Source: a virus. From it: a stretch of 31,342 nucleotides of DNA. The stretch is taken from positions 1-31,342 of the IMG/VR virus record IMGVR_UViG_3300047200_000104; one strand, 5' to 3'. The stretch's first letter is position 1; each line of letters opens with the position of its first letter. Below, in pieces: positions 7,242-14,121 of this stretch. Both the position numbers and the translations under genes were made by a program. The notes below the pieces were generated by a model. The model worked only from the letters and a program-made list of their open reading frames with translations. It was not told the DNA's origin and did no database searches.

Positions 7242-7889
7242 GTGCTTTAAAAAATCATCTCCCAAAATTTTTTTCATTTTTCTTTTTCCATTACAGCATT
7301 CTGAAACGTGACTTGCAGTACACCCCAAAATTTTAGAAGCAGATTTTATACTATCATAGATTTCTAAAAGATTTTTATTTTTATCAAACCTACCTATTGA
7401 TTTTCTATGTGGTTGAGAAAAAGTAAGTTTTTTCTTTGTTTCTTCTGAGTATACTTTACCTTTACTTGATTGTGATATTTTTCTTTTTTGTTCATCTGGC
7501 ATTACATATCCTAAATGAGATAATCTTAGATTATCTTTATGTTTTTGAGAAAATTTTATGCCTATTCTTTTTTTAGATATTTTTATTTTAGTATATTCAT
7601 TATGATCAGATTGATTTCCACCAATTAAAAGATTATATCCATTTGGATAAATGGATTTTTTTTGACTTATCCAATACACTTCTCTATCGTTCAATAAAGT
7701 TTTATCACATTCTTCAATAATATTAATAGTAAAGTAATCCCACCCATATTTACTTATAGCAGAATATAAAGGAGTATTTTTATTTTTAGCAGAATATTTA
7801 TGAGACCTTATTCTTGATTTTAAATCCTTTGCTTGACCTATGTAAACTTTATTATTTTTATTATTTACAATCTCATATATGACTGCCAT
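7233..7889 (-). CDS. GIY-YIG homing endonuclease with NUMOD repeats, 218 aa
   Basis: The N-terminal ~90 residues are a GIY-YIG nuclease domain. The family motif pair appears as IYEIVN and KVYIGQ (residues 4-19), followed by the catalytic Arg region KSRIRSH and a NDREVYWI helix with the metal-binding Glu. Residues ~100-160 contain NUMOD3-type DNA-binding segments such as GIKFSQKHKDNLRLSHLG and GKVYSEETKKKL. The C-terminus has a NUMOD1-like helix-turn-helix (SIKSASKILGCTASHVSECC). These freestanding mobile genes cut a neighbouring allele in related phages and spread by recombination. It sits between the gp59/DUF1825 genes and gp32, the same neighbourhood as SegG in T4. It has its own sigma70 and late promoters. 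It is very AT-rich compared with flanking genes, which fits recent acquisition. Confidence 0.93.
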   Translation of the reverse strand: MAVIYEIVNNKNNKVYIGQAKDLKSRIRSHKYSAKNKNTPLYSAISKYGWDYFTINIIEECDKTLLNDREVYWISQKKSIYPNGYNLLIGGNQSDHNEYTKIKISKKRIGIKFSQKHKDNLRLSHLGYVMPDEQKRKISQSSKGKVYSEETKKKLTFSQPHRKSIGRFDKNKNLLEIYDSIKSASKILGCTASHVSECCNGKRKMKKILGDDFLKHLT

Positions 7890-7917
7890 TTTTATATTAA
7901 CTTAGGGGGTCCATTAT

Positions 7918-7969
7918 TATTTATATAAAAAACATCATAGCAAAGCAGAGGCTACTTGTCAACCTCTGC
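7918..7969 (-). promoter_or_regulatory. Sigma70 plus late promoter of the GIY-YIG gene, overlapping a hairpin
   Basis: The minus strand has TTGACA (7962-7957), 17 nt, TATGAT (7939-7934), then a perfect late box TATAAATA (7925-7918). A 7-bp inverted repeat, GCAGAGG/CCTCTGC (7963-7969 and 7945-7951), has an 11-nt loop (7952-7962) that contains the -35 box and the DUF1825 stop codon. The hairpin is followed by only a short T-run, so termination is uncertain. Confidence 0.7.
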
Positions 7970-8287
7970 TTCCCTTTTTAATCTTTGAATAACCTTTTGC
8001 ATATTTTCAAAAACAACAGACATATTACCAGCATCCCCATACCCAAGAAGCTTTGAAGATTCTAAAATACGTCCCTTCATTTCAACTGCTTCTGGGTCAT
8101 CAGATAAACTTACCCTTGTATACAATATCTTTTGTTTTTCTAAAAGTTCAGATAGAAGATTAACATGCTCTAACTTTTCTACCTTAGACATTATAGGCAA
8201 TCTCAATACGCTTCTTGTCAATTGCCTTTGAAGAGTTTCTATACTCTTTAATTCCTTCTTTACTATCTCTGAATCAAAGAAAGACAT
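7952..8287 (-). CDS. DUF1825 family protein, 111 aa
   Basis: The start MSFFDSEIVKKELKSIETLQ and the central KQKILYTRVSLSDDPEAVEM match the DUF1825 family, a small helical protein widespread in cyanobacteria and found in their phages. Its function is unknown. I chose ATG at 8287, preceded by an AGAGGG ribosome site, rather than the TTG five codons upstream. The protein is about 111 residues, typical of the family, and ends in a Lys/Arg/Glu-rich helix. It lies between gp59 and the mobile GIY-YIG gene and upstream of gp32, in a replication and late-transcription cluster, so a link to DNA metabolism or host takeover is plausible. No catalytic residues stand out. Confidence 0.85.
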   Translation of the reverse strand: MSFFDSEIVKKELKSIETLQRQLTRSVLRLPIMSKVEKLEHVNLLSELLEKQKILYTRVSLSDDPEAVEMKGRILESSKLLGYGDAGNMSVVFENMQKVIQRLKREAEVDK

Positions 8288-8294
8288 ATACCCT

Positions 8295-8879
8295 CTACAC
8301 AATATTCCTTAAAACTTTTTTGTAATCCTCTACATCAATATTTAGGAATGGAGAATATTTTTGTATCTTTAATGACACTAATTCCCATACAGGATCTAAA
8401 AGTTTCTTATCTAAATTATTCCTGAACAGGAATATTTTATCCCAAATGACTAGTGTTTCTATACAAATTTTCCCACTCAGGAACATTTTAAGAACTGGTG
8501 GATGTTGCCTTGAACAATCAAATAACTGCTCTAAGTTGCTTTCAGACAACATCTCCTCTGACTGTTGAGTAAACAAGTACTTCAAACTTTGTTGTCTCTT
8601 CTGCCATTCTTTATAGTAACTGTCCCCATCCCTAATTACATTTCCAATCCATACACTGTTAGGATCATCTGCTTCTACCAAATTAGAAACAAAGAACTCT
8701 TTGATTTCATTATCATTCTTCTGTCTACTAATTCTTTCAAACCAATACTTATCTTTACGTTTTTCAAATGATGCTACTGATGCCCTTGACTTACCTGCAT
8801 ATTTAAAATAATCATAATTTGATTTACCAAAATGATTCTTTAATGCAAGGTAAGTTTTGTAGGCATCAAATGGCGTCAT
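8295..8879 (-). CDS. 59: Helicase loader gp59, 194 aa
   Basis: gp59 loads the gp41 replicative helicase onto gp32-coated forks and recombination intermediates. The start MTPFDAYKTYLALKNHF and the following YDYFKYAGKSRASVASF segment match the N-terminal HMG-like domain of gp59. Residues ~60-80 include an FFVSNLVEADDPNSVWIGN motif, followed by a helical C-terminal domain. The length of 194 residues compares with 217 in T4. It overlaps the gp33 stop by four bases (ATGA), and gp32, its partner, is two genes downstream. No cysteine or metal sites are needed in this family. Confidence 0.9.
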   Translation of the reverse strand: MTPFDAYKTYLALKNHFGKSNYDYFKYAGKSRASVASFEKRKDKYWFERISRQKNDNEIKEFFVSNLVEADDPNSVWIGNVIRDGDSYYKEWQKRQQSLKYLFTQQSEEMLSESNLEQLFDCSRQHPPVLKMFLSGKICIETLVIWDKIFLFRNNLDKKLLDPVWELVSLKIQKYSPFLNIDVEDYKKVLRNIV

Positions 8880-9133
8880 ATCAAAAGTTTAGCTCTGGAT
8901 GTTCTTTTTAAAAAATTTAAATTAATAGCATCACATTTAAGTTTTTCCTTTAATGGTTTACTAATAAGTTTACTAACTGAATCTACTTCATATCCATTCT
9001 CTTCACAGTAATGCACTATTGCATCAATGTAGTTCATATCCTCATTGTTCTTCACTAAATCTTCAATTAGTTGAGAAAATTTTGCCTGGCATAAAAACTT
9101 TGATTCTAATGCATTCTTTAATTTAGTTTCCAT
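8876..9133 (-). CDS. 33: Late transcription co-activator gp33, 85 aa
   Basis: gp33 bridges host RNA polymerase and the sliding clamp to activate late promoters, together with the sigma-like gp55. The 85-residue protein is shorter than T4 gp33 (112 aa). It has a helical start, a YIDAIVHYCEENGYEVDSVSKLI segment typical of the polymerase-flap-binding core (given here only in part as the key pattern), and a hydrophobic last segment ending KLLI, corresponding to the clamp-binding tail. It overlaps the nuclease gene by 11 bases and gp59 by four. The many NATAAATA boxes in this window are its expected targets. Assignment rests on position beside gp59 and on the helical pattern. Confidence 0.8.
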   Translation of the reverse strand: METKLKNALESKFLCQAKFSQLIEDLVKNNEDMNYIDAIVHYCEENGYEVDSVSKLISKPLKEKLKCDAINLNFLKRTSRAKLLI

Positions 9134-9803
9134 ATTCTTTTAATTTGTGTTGGATGAAATCTTTAATGTATCCATTAAGTAACTTAATATACTTCATTTT
9201 ATCATACTCTTCATAGACAACGCAATCCCCATCTTCACAAGCCATAAGAATGACAAGTTTTTTAACAGGGATTCCAGTCAACTCATAGAACATACAAGCA
9301 TATGCTACTGCCTGAACAAAGTAATGTTCAATCCATTCTCTGGGTTTTGCTTTCTTTGATGTCTTAAAGTCAATAATAGAAAGTTCTCCATTATATTCTG
9401 CAATACAATCCACAGTACCTGCAATACCAAGAACTTTACTATACAGAGCACCTTCTAATGAATAGATATTATTTATTTTATTTAATTCTGGTTTAGCAAT
9501 CTTAAATAAAGTTTCTGAAAGGGGTTGGACCTTAGGAAGTTCTGGAACATTAAGAAGATAGTTTTCAGTTAAGGTATGCATATCAGTCCCACGACTGGTT
9601 GCTTGCTTATTAACTTTGGTTGCTTCTGCTTCTCCTACTTTCTTTCGCCACTTCTCAAAGATGTGTCTGTTATGAAAACTTGTAACTGATGTAATAGAAA
9701 CCAACCTGGAAAGGTTATCCTCCCCAGGCACTTTATAATATCTTACGCCATCAATCTCTTCCCTTTCAAGTTTGGGAAGAGAAATATCAATATGATTGAA
9801 CAT
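9123..9803 (-). CDS. RecB/Cas4-like PD-(D/E)XK exonuclease, 226 aa
   Basis: The protein carries a PD-(D/E)XK nuclease core of the RecB/Cas4-like type. H76 lies in RGTDMH, D132 in GTVDCIAEYNGE, and D145-x-K147 in LSIIDFKTSK, followed by the QAVAYACMFYE helix with the Gln-x3-Tyr pattern. These residues bind metal and cut DNA in the family. No Fe-S cysteine cluster is visible, unlike in true Cas4. T4-like cyanophages commonly carry such a gene in this place. Likely roles are recombination or host DNA degradation and nucleotide scavenging. It overlaps phoH by one base (TAATG-type junction) and gp33 by 11 bases, so it is co-translated within the replication cluster. Confidence 0.88.
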   Translation of the reverse strand: MFNHIDISLPKLEREEIDGVRYYKVPGEDNLSRLVSITSVTSFHNRHIFEKWRKKVGEAEATKVNKQATSRGTDMHTLTENYLLNVPELPKVQPLSETLFKIAKPELNKINNIYSLEGALYSKVLGIAGTVDCIAEYNGELSIIDFKTSKKAKPREWIEHYFVQAVAYACMFYELTGIPVKKLVILMACEDGDCVVYEEYDKMKYIKLLNGYIKDFIQHKLKEYGN

Positions 9804-10567
9804 TAAAAACCAGCTGCTATTTTATTAACAATATAAGATTTGACTAATCCAGATCTAACAATATCTTCAATACCAAATTCAATAGATTCAAATTCAGGCA
9901 TTCTTTGGATGATTTTCATAAAGTTTAGAATACCATCTCTTTCGTTATTTTTGGTAAGGTCAGATTGAGTAGCATCTCCACAGAACATAATCCTAGAGTT
10001 GTCACCAACCCTTGTAATTATACTATCAAGTTCATGAAAATTCAAGTTTTGACATTCATCCACAATAATAATGGAGTTATCTAATGTAGTACCTCTAAGG
10101 AATGATGTACTCCAGAACTTGATACTTTCCTGTGCTTTAAGATTTCCATAAAGCATTTCAAACTCAGCATCAGAAGTAAGTTCAAACATATACCTTACCA
10201 TATTCTTATAAGGAATCTGATAAAGACTTGACTTATCTTCATGGTCACCAGGAAGGAAACCAATCTCTCTTGTAGCAACAAGTGATCTGACAATAACTAC
10301 TTTATCATAAGGAGTTAGTTCATCTAAAACATCTTTGAGTGCAAGATATAATGCACAGAATGTCTTACCAGTACCAGCACATCCATAGACAAATAGATGT
10401 TTATCTAAATCATAAGCATCAAATAAAATTGTCTGGTTTTTAGTTAATGGTTGAATATCAACTAAACTATCTGAATTAAGTGCTTTTCTTTTTTTTCTAT
10501 TTTTATTGTTAGTAGTGCCAATATCAACAGAATCTTCTGATACATTCCTTCTTCTGTTTCTTGCCAT
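9803..10567 (-). CDS. phoH: PhoH-like P-loop ATPase, 254 aa
   Basis: The Walker A motif GCAGTGKT is at residues 62-69 and Walker B at IIIVDECQN, followed by a FCGDATQSD sensor segment. This is the SF1-like ATPase core of the PhoH family. The first 35 residues are basic and disordered. phoH is one of the most frequent genes in marine phages; host phoH is often phosphate-regulated, but the phage protein's role (RNA metabolism or another helicase-like activity) is unsettled. It sits upstream of the nuclease, gp33 and gp59 in one tight cluster. I saw no pho-box-like repeat upstream. Confidence 0.95.
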   Translation of the reverse strand: MARNRRRNVSEDSVDIGTTNNKNRKKRKALNSDSLVDIQPLTKNQTILFDAYDLDKHLFVYGCAGTGKTFCALYLALKDVLDELTPYDKVVIVRSLVATREIGFLPGDHEDKSSLYQIPYKNMVRYMFELTSDAEFEMLYGNLKAQESIKFWSTSFLRGTTLDNSIIIVDECQNLNFHELDSIITRVGDNSRIMFCGDATQSDLTKNNERDGILNFMKIIQRMPEFESIEFGIEDIVRSGLVKSYIVNKIAAGF

Positions 10568-10576
10568 ATTTTTAGG

Positions 10577-10819
10577 TTAGATTTTCTTTACACGTGAACC
10601 AGGTGCTCTGCTGGATTTTTCAAGAACATCATTCCATCCAGGATTTCTGGCAATTAGTTTGTCTTTCCATTCACCAACTTCTCCTGGTGTAGCACATCCT
10701 TGTGACCAATCCCTTTGCCATTCTGAATTGTCTTTGTACCATTCAGTAATATCATGAACACTCATTTCAATTACTTTGGTTTCTCCTGTTTCTTTGTTTT
10801 TAATTGGATAAATTGCCAT
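10577..10819 (-). CDS. Small conserved phage protein, degenerate FmdB-like, 80 aa
   Basis: The start is taken at the ATG at 10819, four codons inside a possible TTG start. The N-terminus AIYPIKNKETGETKVIEMS followed by ITEWYKDNSEWQRDWSQG resembles the short phage proteins related to FmdB regulatory zinc ribbons (aromatic start, TGE, Met-Ser, Tyr-x-x-[DN]-[NS]). It has only one cysteine, so it cannot form the usual zinc ribbon. The C-terminus is basic (SRVKKI). It lies ten bases before phoH with a late box upstream. I cannot assign a function. Confidence 0.6.
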   Translation of the reverse strand: MAIYPIKNKETGETKVIEMSVHDITEWYKDNSEWQRDWSQGCATPGEVGEWKDKLIARNPGWNDVLEKSSRAPGSRVKKI

Positions 10820-10840
10820 AAGATATATCAAATATAAAAA

Positions 10841-10848
10841 TATTTATT
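10841..10848 (-). promoter_or_regulatory. Late promoter upstream of the small gene before phoH
   Basis: AATAAATA on the minus strand overlaps the thyX stop codon and lies 22 nt before the ATG at 10819. Confidence 0.5.
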
Positions 10849-11533
10849 CTATGATAATAGAAGGAGCATCTTGACACTCTGGACAATATTCACGAGTCCA
10901 TTCAAGAGCAGCAGATACAGAAGGAAACTGACAGGTAAAAATACATTTAACTGCTTCTGCAATATCCATATGTTCTTTCTGAGTTCCATGAGCAGAACGC
11001 AAATCAATGTAATGAATCCAAGAACGCACAGAACCAGTCATATAAAGTCTTGTAGGAGTTGCTAAGGGCAATACAAACCTTGCACACTCCTTTGCCACAT
11101 CTGCTTCTAGGAGTTCATTGTAGAGGTCCTGAGCAGCAGTAAAGTGATCTAGGATCTTGGAGTAGAGTTCAATTTTAAGGTCTGCTGGAAGGTCATCTGT
11201 GGAGTTCTGACGGTTCTTTGTGTCCTGCCTACGAAGTTCTGGAAGAGGGATAGTAGAAGTCAACAAATTTGTATCTGCATACCTCTGTGAAAACTCTTGG
11301 AATGTAAAACTTCTGTGCCTCAAAATCTGTGCTGCAATACCACGGGTAGTATTAATCTCCACAGTCATTGATGCCTGTTCAAAGATACTCCAATGTTGAT
11401 GTTTAATACAATATTTGAGAAGACCAGAAAAGTTATCATTCTCTTGATTATTTGGATTACTTACACGAGCACAGTAAGCCATATGCTTTTCTGCATCAGG
11501 TGTTACTGAAATAAGTTTAACTTTTTGATTCAT
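10844..11533 (-). CDS. thyX: FAD-dependent thymidylate synthase ThyX, 229 aa
   Basis: ThyX converts dUMP to dTMP using methylene-tetrahydrofolate, NADPH and FAD. The defining ThyX motif is present as RHRSFTFQEFS (residues 72-82). Further conserved parts are ARVSNP near the N-terminus, WSIFEQASMTVEI, the QRYA segment, and SWIHYIDLRSAHGTQKEHMDIA near the end. I chose ATG at 11533. An upstream TTG would lie deep in the preceding small gene, which already overlaps this ATG by 17 nt. The product supplies dTMP for phage DNA synthesis. It is co-transcribed with speD and two tiny genes. Confidence 0.95.
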   Translation of the reverse strand: MNQKVKLISVTPDAEKHMAYCARVSNPNNQENDNFSGLLKYCIKHQHWSIFEQASMTVEINTTRGIAAQILRHRSFTFQEFSQRYADTNLLTSTIPLPELRRQDTKNRQNSTDDLPADLKIELYSKILDHFTAAQDLYNELLEADVAKECARFVLPLATPTRLYMTGSVRSWIHYIDLRSAHGTQKEHMDIAEAVKCIFTCQFPSVSAALEWTREYCPECQDAPSIIIE

Positions 11534-11693
11534 TTTTTCCAAATCCTTTGTAGTCTCTGTGTTCAATTCTTTTAATTTCACTTTCAATTACTTCAAGTTG
11601 ATGTTTCATATAATCCATCTCTGCCAAAGTATACAATTCAGATTGTTTTTCTGTTACTTCTCTAAGAGTCCTCAACATTTTTTTAAGTTTCAT
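11517..11693 (-). CDS. Small helical protein, 58 aa
   Basis: A 58-residue frame begins at an ATG overlapping the previous stop (ATGA) and ends 17 nt inside thyX. The sequence is a charged amphipathic helix throughout (KLKKMLRTLREVTEKQ, then HQLEVIESEIKRIEH), consistent with a short coiled coil. No family recognised. Its support comes from the chained overlaps on both sides and its fit in the speD-thyX operon. Confidence 0.6.
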   Translation of the reverse strand: MKLKKMLRTLREVTEKQSELYTLAEMDYMKHQLEVIESEIKRIEHRDYKGFGKNESKS

Positions 11694-11848
11694 CCACCAA
11701 ATACCTCATCATAATCTCCTTCATATGGACCAATAATAGCATCTTCTTTTGTAATAATTTTATCAGGAATTGATTCAAGTTCTTGTTTTAAAGAATGAAC
11801 TAAAAGTTCCATATTCCTAACAATCATTCTAATTCTTTCTTGATTCAT
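11690..11848 (-). CDS. Small acidic protein, 52 aa
   Basis: A 52-residue frame starts at the ATG that overlaps the speD stop (TAATG) and ends at TGA overlapping the next ATG. The first half is helical (RIRMIVRNMELLVHSLKQEL); the end is acidic (GPYEGDYDEVFGG). No family recognised. The overlaps argue that it is translated. Confidence 0.6.
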   Translation of the reverse strand: MNQERIRMIVRNMELLVHSLKQELESIPDKIITKEDAIIGPYEGDYDEVFGG

Positions 11849-12174
11849 TATCTTTCAATATAACTCATGGTATGAGTTTCTGCTTTGAGTTGCTGAATAA
11901 TTATATCACATCCTATCTTAGGATTGCAATCCCCACAAGTATAAACATCCACAGCAGCCTTCTCTTCTTCAGGCCAAGTGTGGATGCTTATATGACTTTC
12001 AGAAAGTAAACAAAGAACAGTAACACCTTGTGGTTCAAACTTTTTATAAACAGTTTGGCAAACTGTGGCTCCTGATGCTGCTGCTGCATTTTCTAATAAA
12101 TCCATAAGAAAATGCTCATTGTTCAAAAGAACTTCTGAGCATCCATAAAGATTTAATAGATAATGCTTCCCCAT
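11848..12174 (-). CDS. speD: S-adenosylmethionine decarboxylase proenzyme SpeD, 108 aa
   Basis: SpeD makes decarboxylated SAM for spermidine synthesis. The prokaryotic class 1b pattern is clear. The self-cleavage site lies between E59 and S60 in LLSESHIS, giving a pyruvoyl group on S60. H65 (IHTWPE) and C80 (YTCGD) are the processing and catalytic residues. The length of 108 residues is slightly shorter than typical bacterial forms (about 120-130). speD is a known auxiliary gene of T4-like cyanophages, thought to boost polyamines for DNA packaging or host physiology. The ATG overlaps the upstream stop (TAATG), and thyX follows after two tiny genes. Confidence 0.95.
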   Translation of the reverse strand: MGKHYLLNLYGCSEVLLNNEHFLMDLLENAAAASGATVCQTVYKKFEPQGVTVLCLLSESHISIHTWPEEEKAAVDVYTCGDCNPKIGCDIIIQQLKAETHTMSYIER

Positions 12175-12428
12175 TATTTCTTCACCTTCTTAGCAGTATA
12201 TCCATACATCTTTGGATTAACTCTACCTTCTGTCCATTTCATAGAAAGAAGATTTCTATATTGATCATAATAATGATCAAAAATAGCAACTTGTGTTCCT
12301 TGTACTATATCATACACTACTTTATCTTTGGATTTGTATGATACAATATATGAATTTAATGGAAGGGATTTATCCTTTGCAGCAGATTGTTGACAGTCTC
12401 TATGGATAATATTAATTTTTCCTTCCAT
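12174..12428 (-). CDS. Conserved hypothetical protein, 84 aa
   Basis: The 84-residue basic protein has a strand-rich centre (SYIVSYKSKDKVVYDIVQG, IFDHYYDQYRNLLSMKW) and a Lys-rich end (AKKVKK). I do not recognise a family. It overlaps the speD start by one base and lies three bases after the DUF6433-like gene, so it belongs to the same transcript. The tyrosine-rich segment at 50-60 is distinctive, but no function follows from it. Confidence 0.65.
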   Translation of the reverse strand: MEGKINIIHRDCQQSAAKDKSLPLNSYIVSYKSKDKVVYDIVQGTQVAIFDHYYDQYRNLLSMKWTEGRVNPKMYGYTAKKVKK

Positions 12429-12431
12429 TAA

Positions 12432-12866
12432 TCAGTCCCAAACTATATCAGGAAATGCTTCCTGAACTACAACTTTGGTAATCTTAAATCTTTTATGAAG
12501 TTGTTTATCTTTGATAAGACAAAGAATTTCTGCCTCAGAATGATGAAGTGATTCCAATACTTGAATAAACATTACTTCTCTTTTAGTCTGACTAATATCA
12601 CTTACACCCTTTACAAAGTAATTAAACTTTCTACATTCGTGAATTAACCTTGTATGCTCTGTCCCAGCAGGAGCATCATTAGGGGTATAAGGAACATCTC
12701 CTGCAGGAAATACAGATTCTACTTTGGAATGAAAATTCCAAATAAGAACTGACCTTAAAGCAGGACTATCATAATGTCTCAAGATTTCAATCTTTTCGTC
12801 TCTAGTTTTAGCATTAGAAACTCTTTGAATAACTTCAGACACCAATTGATCTGGTGGTAATCTCAT
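12432..12866 (-). CDS. Conserved phage protein, DUF6433-like, 144 aa
   Basis: The helical start (LPPDQLVSEVIQRVSNAKTRDEKIEILRHY) followed by ALRSVLIWNF and then VFPAGDVPYTPNDAP resembles the phage-specific DUF6433 family common in T4-like phages. Its function is unknown. The centre has RKFNYFVKGV and an LESLHHSEAEILCLIKDK helix. The protein ends with FPDIVWD. It is 144 residues long with no membrane segment or metal site. It sits between a membrane protein gene and the speD group. Confidence 0.7.
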   Translation of the reverse strand: MRLPPDQLVSEVIQRVSNAKTRDEKIEILRHYDSPALRSVLIWNFHSKVESVFPAGDVPYTPNDAPAGTEHTRLIHECRKFNYFVKGVSDISQTKREVMFIQVLESLHHSEAEILCLIKDKQLHKRFKITKVVVQEAFPDIVWD

Positions 12867-12883
12867 AACTCAATCTCCATTAG

Positions 12884-13108
12884 TTAATCTTCTAAATCTT
12901 CTTCCTCTTCCATATGTTCAGTATTCTCAAATCTGAATGCTATAAGTTCATCAGACATTACATTACCATTTTCATCAAACATTTCTGGATGATATGTGTA
13001 TGGTTCCCTTTGAGAAAGATGCTGTTTGAGCGTCCATCCAACTAAACCACCAACAACTAATGATAATAAAACAAACAACACTGAAAAAACAAGAGCTATT
13101 GCTATCAT
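12884..13108 (-). CDS. Small single-span membrane protein, 74 aa
   Basis: Residues 2-27 are a strongly hydrophobic segment (IAIALVFSVLFVLLSLVVGG and beyond), so one transmembrane helix with the rest exposed is expected. The soluble part has a YHPEMFDENGNVMSDELIAFRF motif, which I associate with a conserved cyanophage family of unknown function, and ends very acidic (EEEEDLED). The ATG is preceded by AGGAG. Its mRNA has a long structured leader and its own late promoter, unusual in this compact cluster. Confidence 0.75.
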   Translation of the reverse strand: MIAIALVFSVLFVLLSLVVGGLVGWTLKQHLSQREPYTYHPEMFDENGNVMSDELIAFRFENTEHMEEEEDLED

Positions 13109-13284
13109 TTTAATTCTCCTAAACTACTTTGGTTTTCCTATATTCAAGGAAAAATTAAAGTAGATGGTTATTTTTCTATTTAAGAAAGAAACCACCCTTT
13201 CAAAACATATTGAAAATGTTTTTTTACTTGGAGTCCTCCTTCTCAAAAGTAATTCAACTCCCCTGTTATCAGGGGTCTTGTTAT
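13109..13284 (-). promoter_or_regulatory. Structured ~180-nt leader RNA upstream of the small membrane protein gene
   Basis: Between a perfect late promoter and the ATG at 13108, the minus-strand RNA can form three hairpins. The first is CCCCTG/CAGGGG with a TTAT-type loop (13260-13275), a few bases from the expected 5' end. The second is TTTCAA/TTGAAA in the middle. The third is a nested stem at 13124-13163: outer CTACTTT/AAAGTAG, inner TTTTCCT/AGGAAAA, both 7 bp, 7-nt loop. An isolated AAGGAGG site lies between with no close start codon. No convincing gene was found here. It may be a regulatory leader or a small RNA. Confidence 0.5.
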
Positions 13285-13292
13285 TATTTATA
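13285..13292 (-). promoter_or_regulatory. Perfect late promoter TATAAATA
   Basis: The minus strand reads TATAAATA immediately after the glutaredoxin stop codon, the exact T4 late consensus. It would start the long leader of the 74-aa membrane protein gene. Confidence 0.7.
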
Positions 13293-13299
13293 GAACTCT

Positions 13300-13548
13300 T
13301 CAAAGCAAAGAATTTTCTTGCAAGTATCTAACTGTATCAGAACATCCTCCAAGATGTTGTTGGTTCATAATCACCTGAGGAAATGTTGAACCTTGTCCAA
13401 ACTCTGCATAGAACTCTTCTCTGGTAAAATCAGTATCAAGTTCATAACAAACAACAGGAGAACCCTTTGAAATACTTACTGCATTGAGGACTGTTTTAAC
13501 TTTATCACAATAAGGACATGCCCTTTTACTGTAAACTGTAAAATTCAT
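13300..13548 (-). CDS. Glutaredoxin, 82 aa
   Basis: The CPYC redox site is at residues 11-14 (KRACPYCDKVK), with the cis-proline motif STFPQV and the glutathione-binding GGCSDT near the end. This is a complete single-domain glutaredoxin of usual length. In T4-like phages such proteins (NrdC type) reduce ribonucleotide reductase and supply dNTPs. No nrd gene lies in this window, so the partner is presumably elsewhere in the genome or in the host. It lies six bases after the DUF6445-like gene. Confidence 0.93.
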   Translation of the reverse strand: MNFTVYSKRACPYCDKVKTVLNAVSISKGSPVVCYELDTDFTREEFYAEFGQGSTFPQVIMNQQHLGGCSDTVRYLQENSLL

Positions 13549-13554
13549 AATTGG

Positions 13555-14121
13555 TTAATATCTAGTATTAAAAAAGAAGGTTTGAAATAATCTACCATTA
13601 TACATATCACTACCAAAATAGTCAATAGAAGCATGGAATAATTTACCAGGATATAAAATTAATCTATTGTAAACATTACCAATTCTATCTACAACATCCC
13701 ATTTAGTATAATCATATCCATGTTCACCATAATCTACTTTATCTATTGATTCCCTATTACCACTTTCTTTATGTTTGTAAAGAGCAGTACCTCCACTCAA
13801 AGGAGCATCTGGCGTTAAGTAACAAACCCCTGCCCACATATTATGATAATCAGAATGAATCCAAGTACGATCCATAGCAGTACATATTTGAAATGCACCA
13901 GTATATCCATCACCATTTTCATCAAGTAACCAATCAGTTACACCACCAGCAGCATGAGATACAAGAGAATTAATAACTTCTTTATTACTATCAGTTAAAA
14001 ATGATTTGGTTCTTATGCCAGGATAGTTTCCACGTACAGAAAATTCTTGATGCAATGCAAAGTTTCTTACATCATCAGGATTATTATAGAAATCATCTGC
14101 TATTATTAAATTAACTCTCAT
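13555..14121 (-). CDS. Putative 2OG-Fe(II) oxygenase, DUF6445-like, 188 aa
   Basis: The protein resembles the DUF6445 type of 2-oxoglutarate and iron dependent oxygenase-like proteins. It begins with IIADDFYNNPDDVRNFAL. A putative iron-binding HxD is in RTWIHSDYH, followed by AGVCYLTPDAPLSGGTALYKHK. A distal His is in YPGKLFHASIDYFG, and an Arg eight or so residues later (NGRLFQTFFF) could bind 2-oxoglutarate. Such proteins are common in cyanophages. The substrate is unknown; hydroxylation of a protein, sugar or nucleobase is possible. It overlaps the upstream glycosyltransferase by 11 bases, so a joint role in a glycan or surface modification is conceivable. Confidence 0.75.
   Translation of the reverse strand: MRVNLIIADDFYNNPDDVRNFALHQEFSVRGNYPGIRTKSFLTDSNKEVINSLVSHAAGGVTDWLLDENGDGYTGAFQICTAMDRTWIHSDYHNMWAGVCYLTPDAPLSGGTALYKHKESGNRESIDKVDYGEHGYDYTKWDVVDRIGNVYNRLILYPGKLFHASIDYFGSDMYNGRLFQTFFFNTRY

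Noticed and set aside
8190-8225. TTGACA followed by TATAAT inside the DUF1825 gene
   Set aside because: The spacer is 20 nt, the site is inside a coding region and has no downstream gene start nearby.
10820-10831. TTG start four codons upstream of the small gene before phoH
   Set aside because: The internal ATG at 10819 gives the usual aromatic-rich N-terminus of the family.
13121-13252. 40-codon TTG-started frame inside the structured leader
   Set aside because: No ribosome site before the TTG, low-complexity product, and the RNA hairpins explain the region better.
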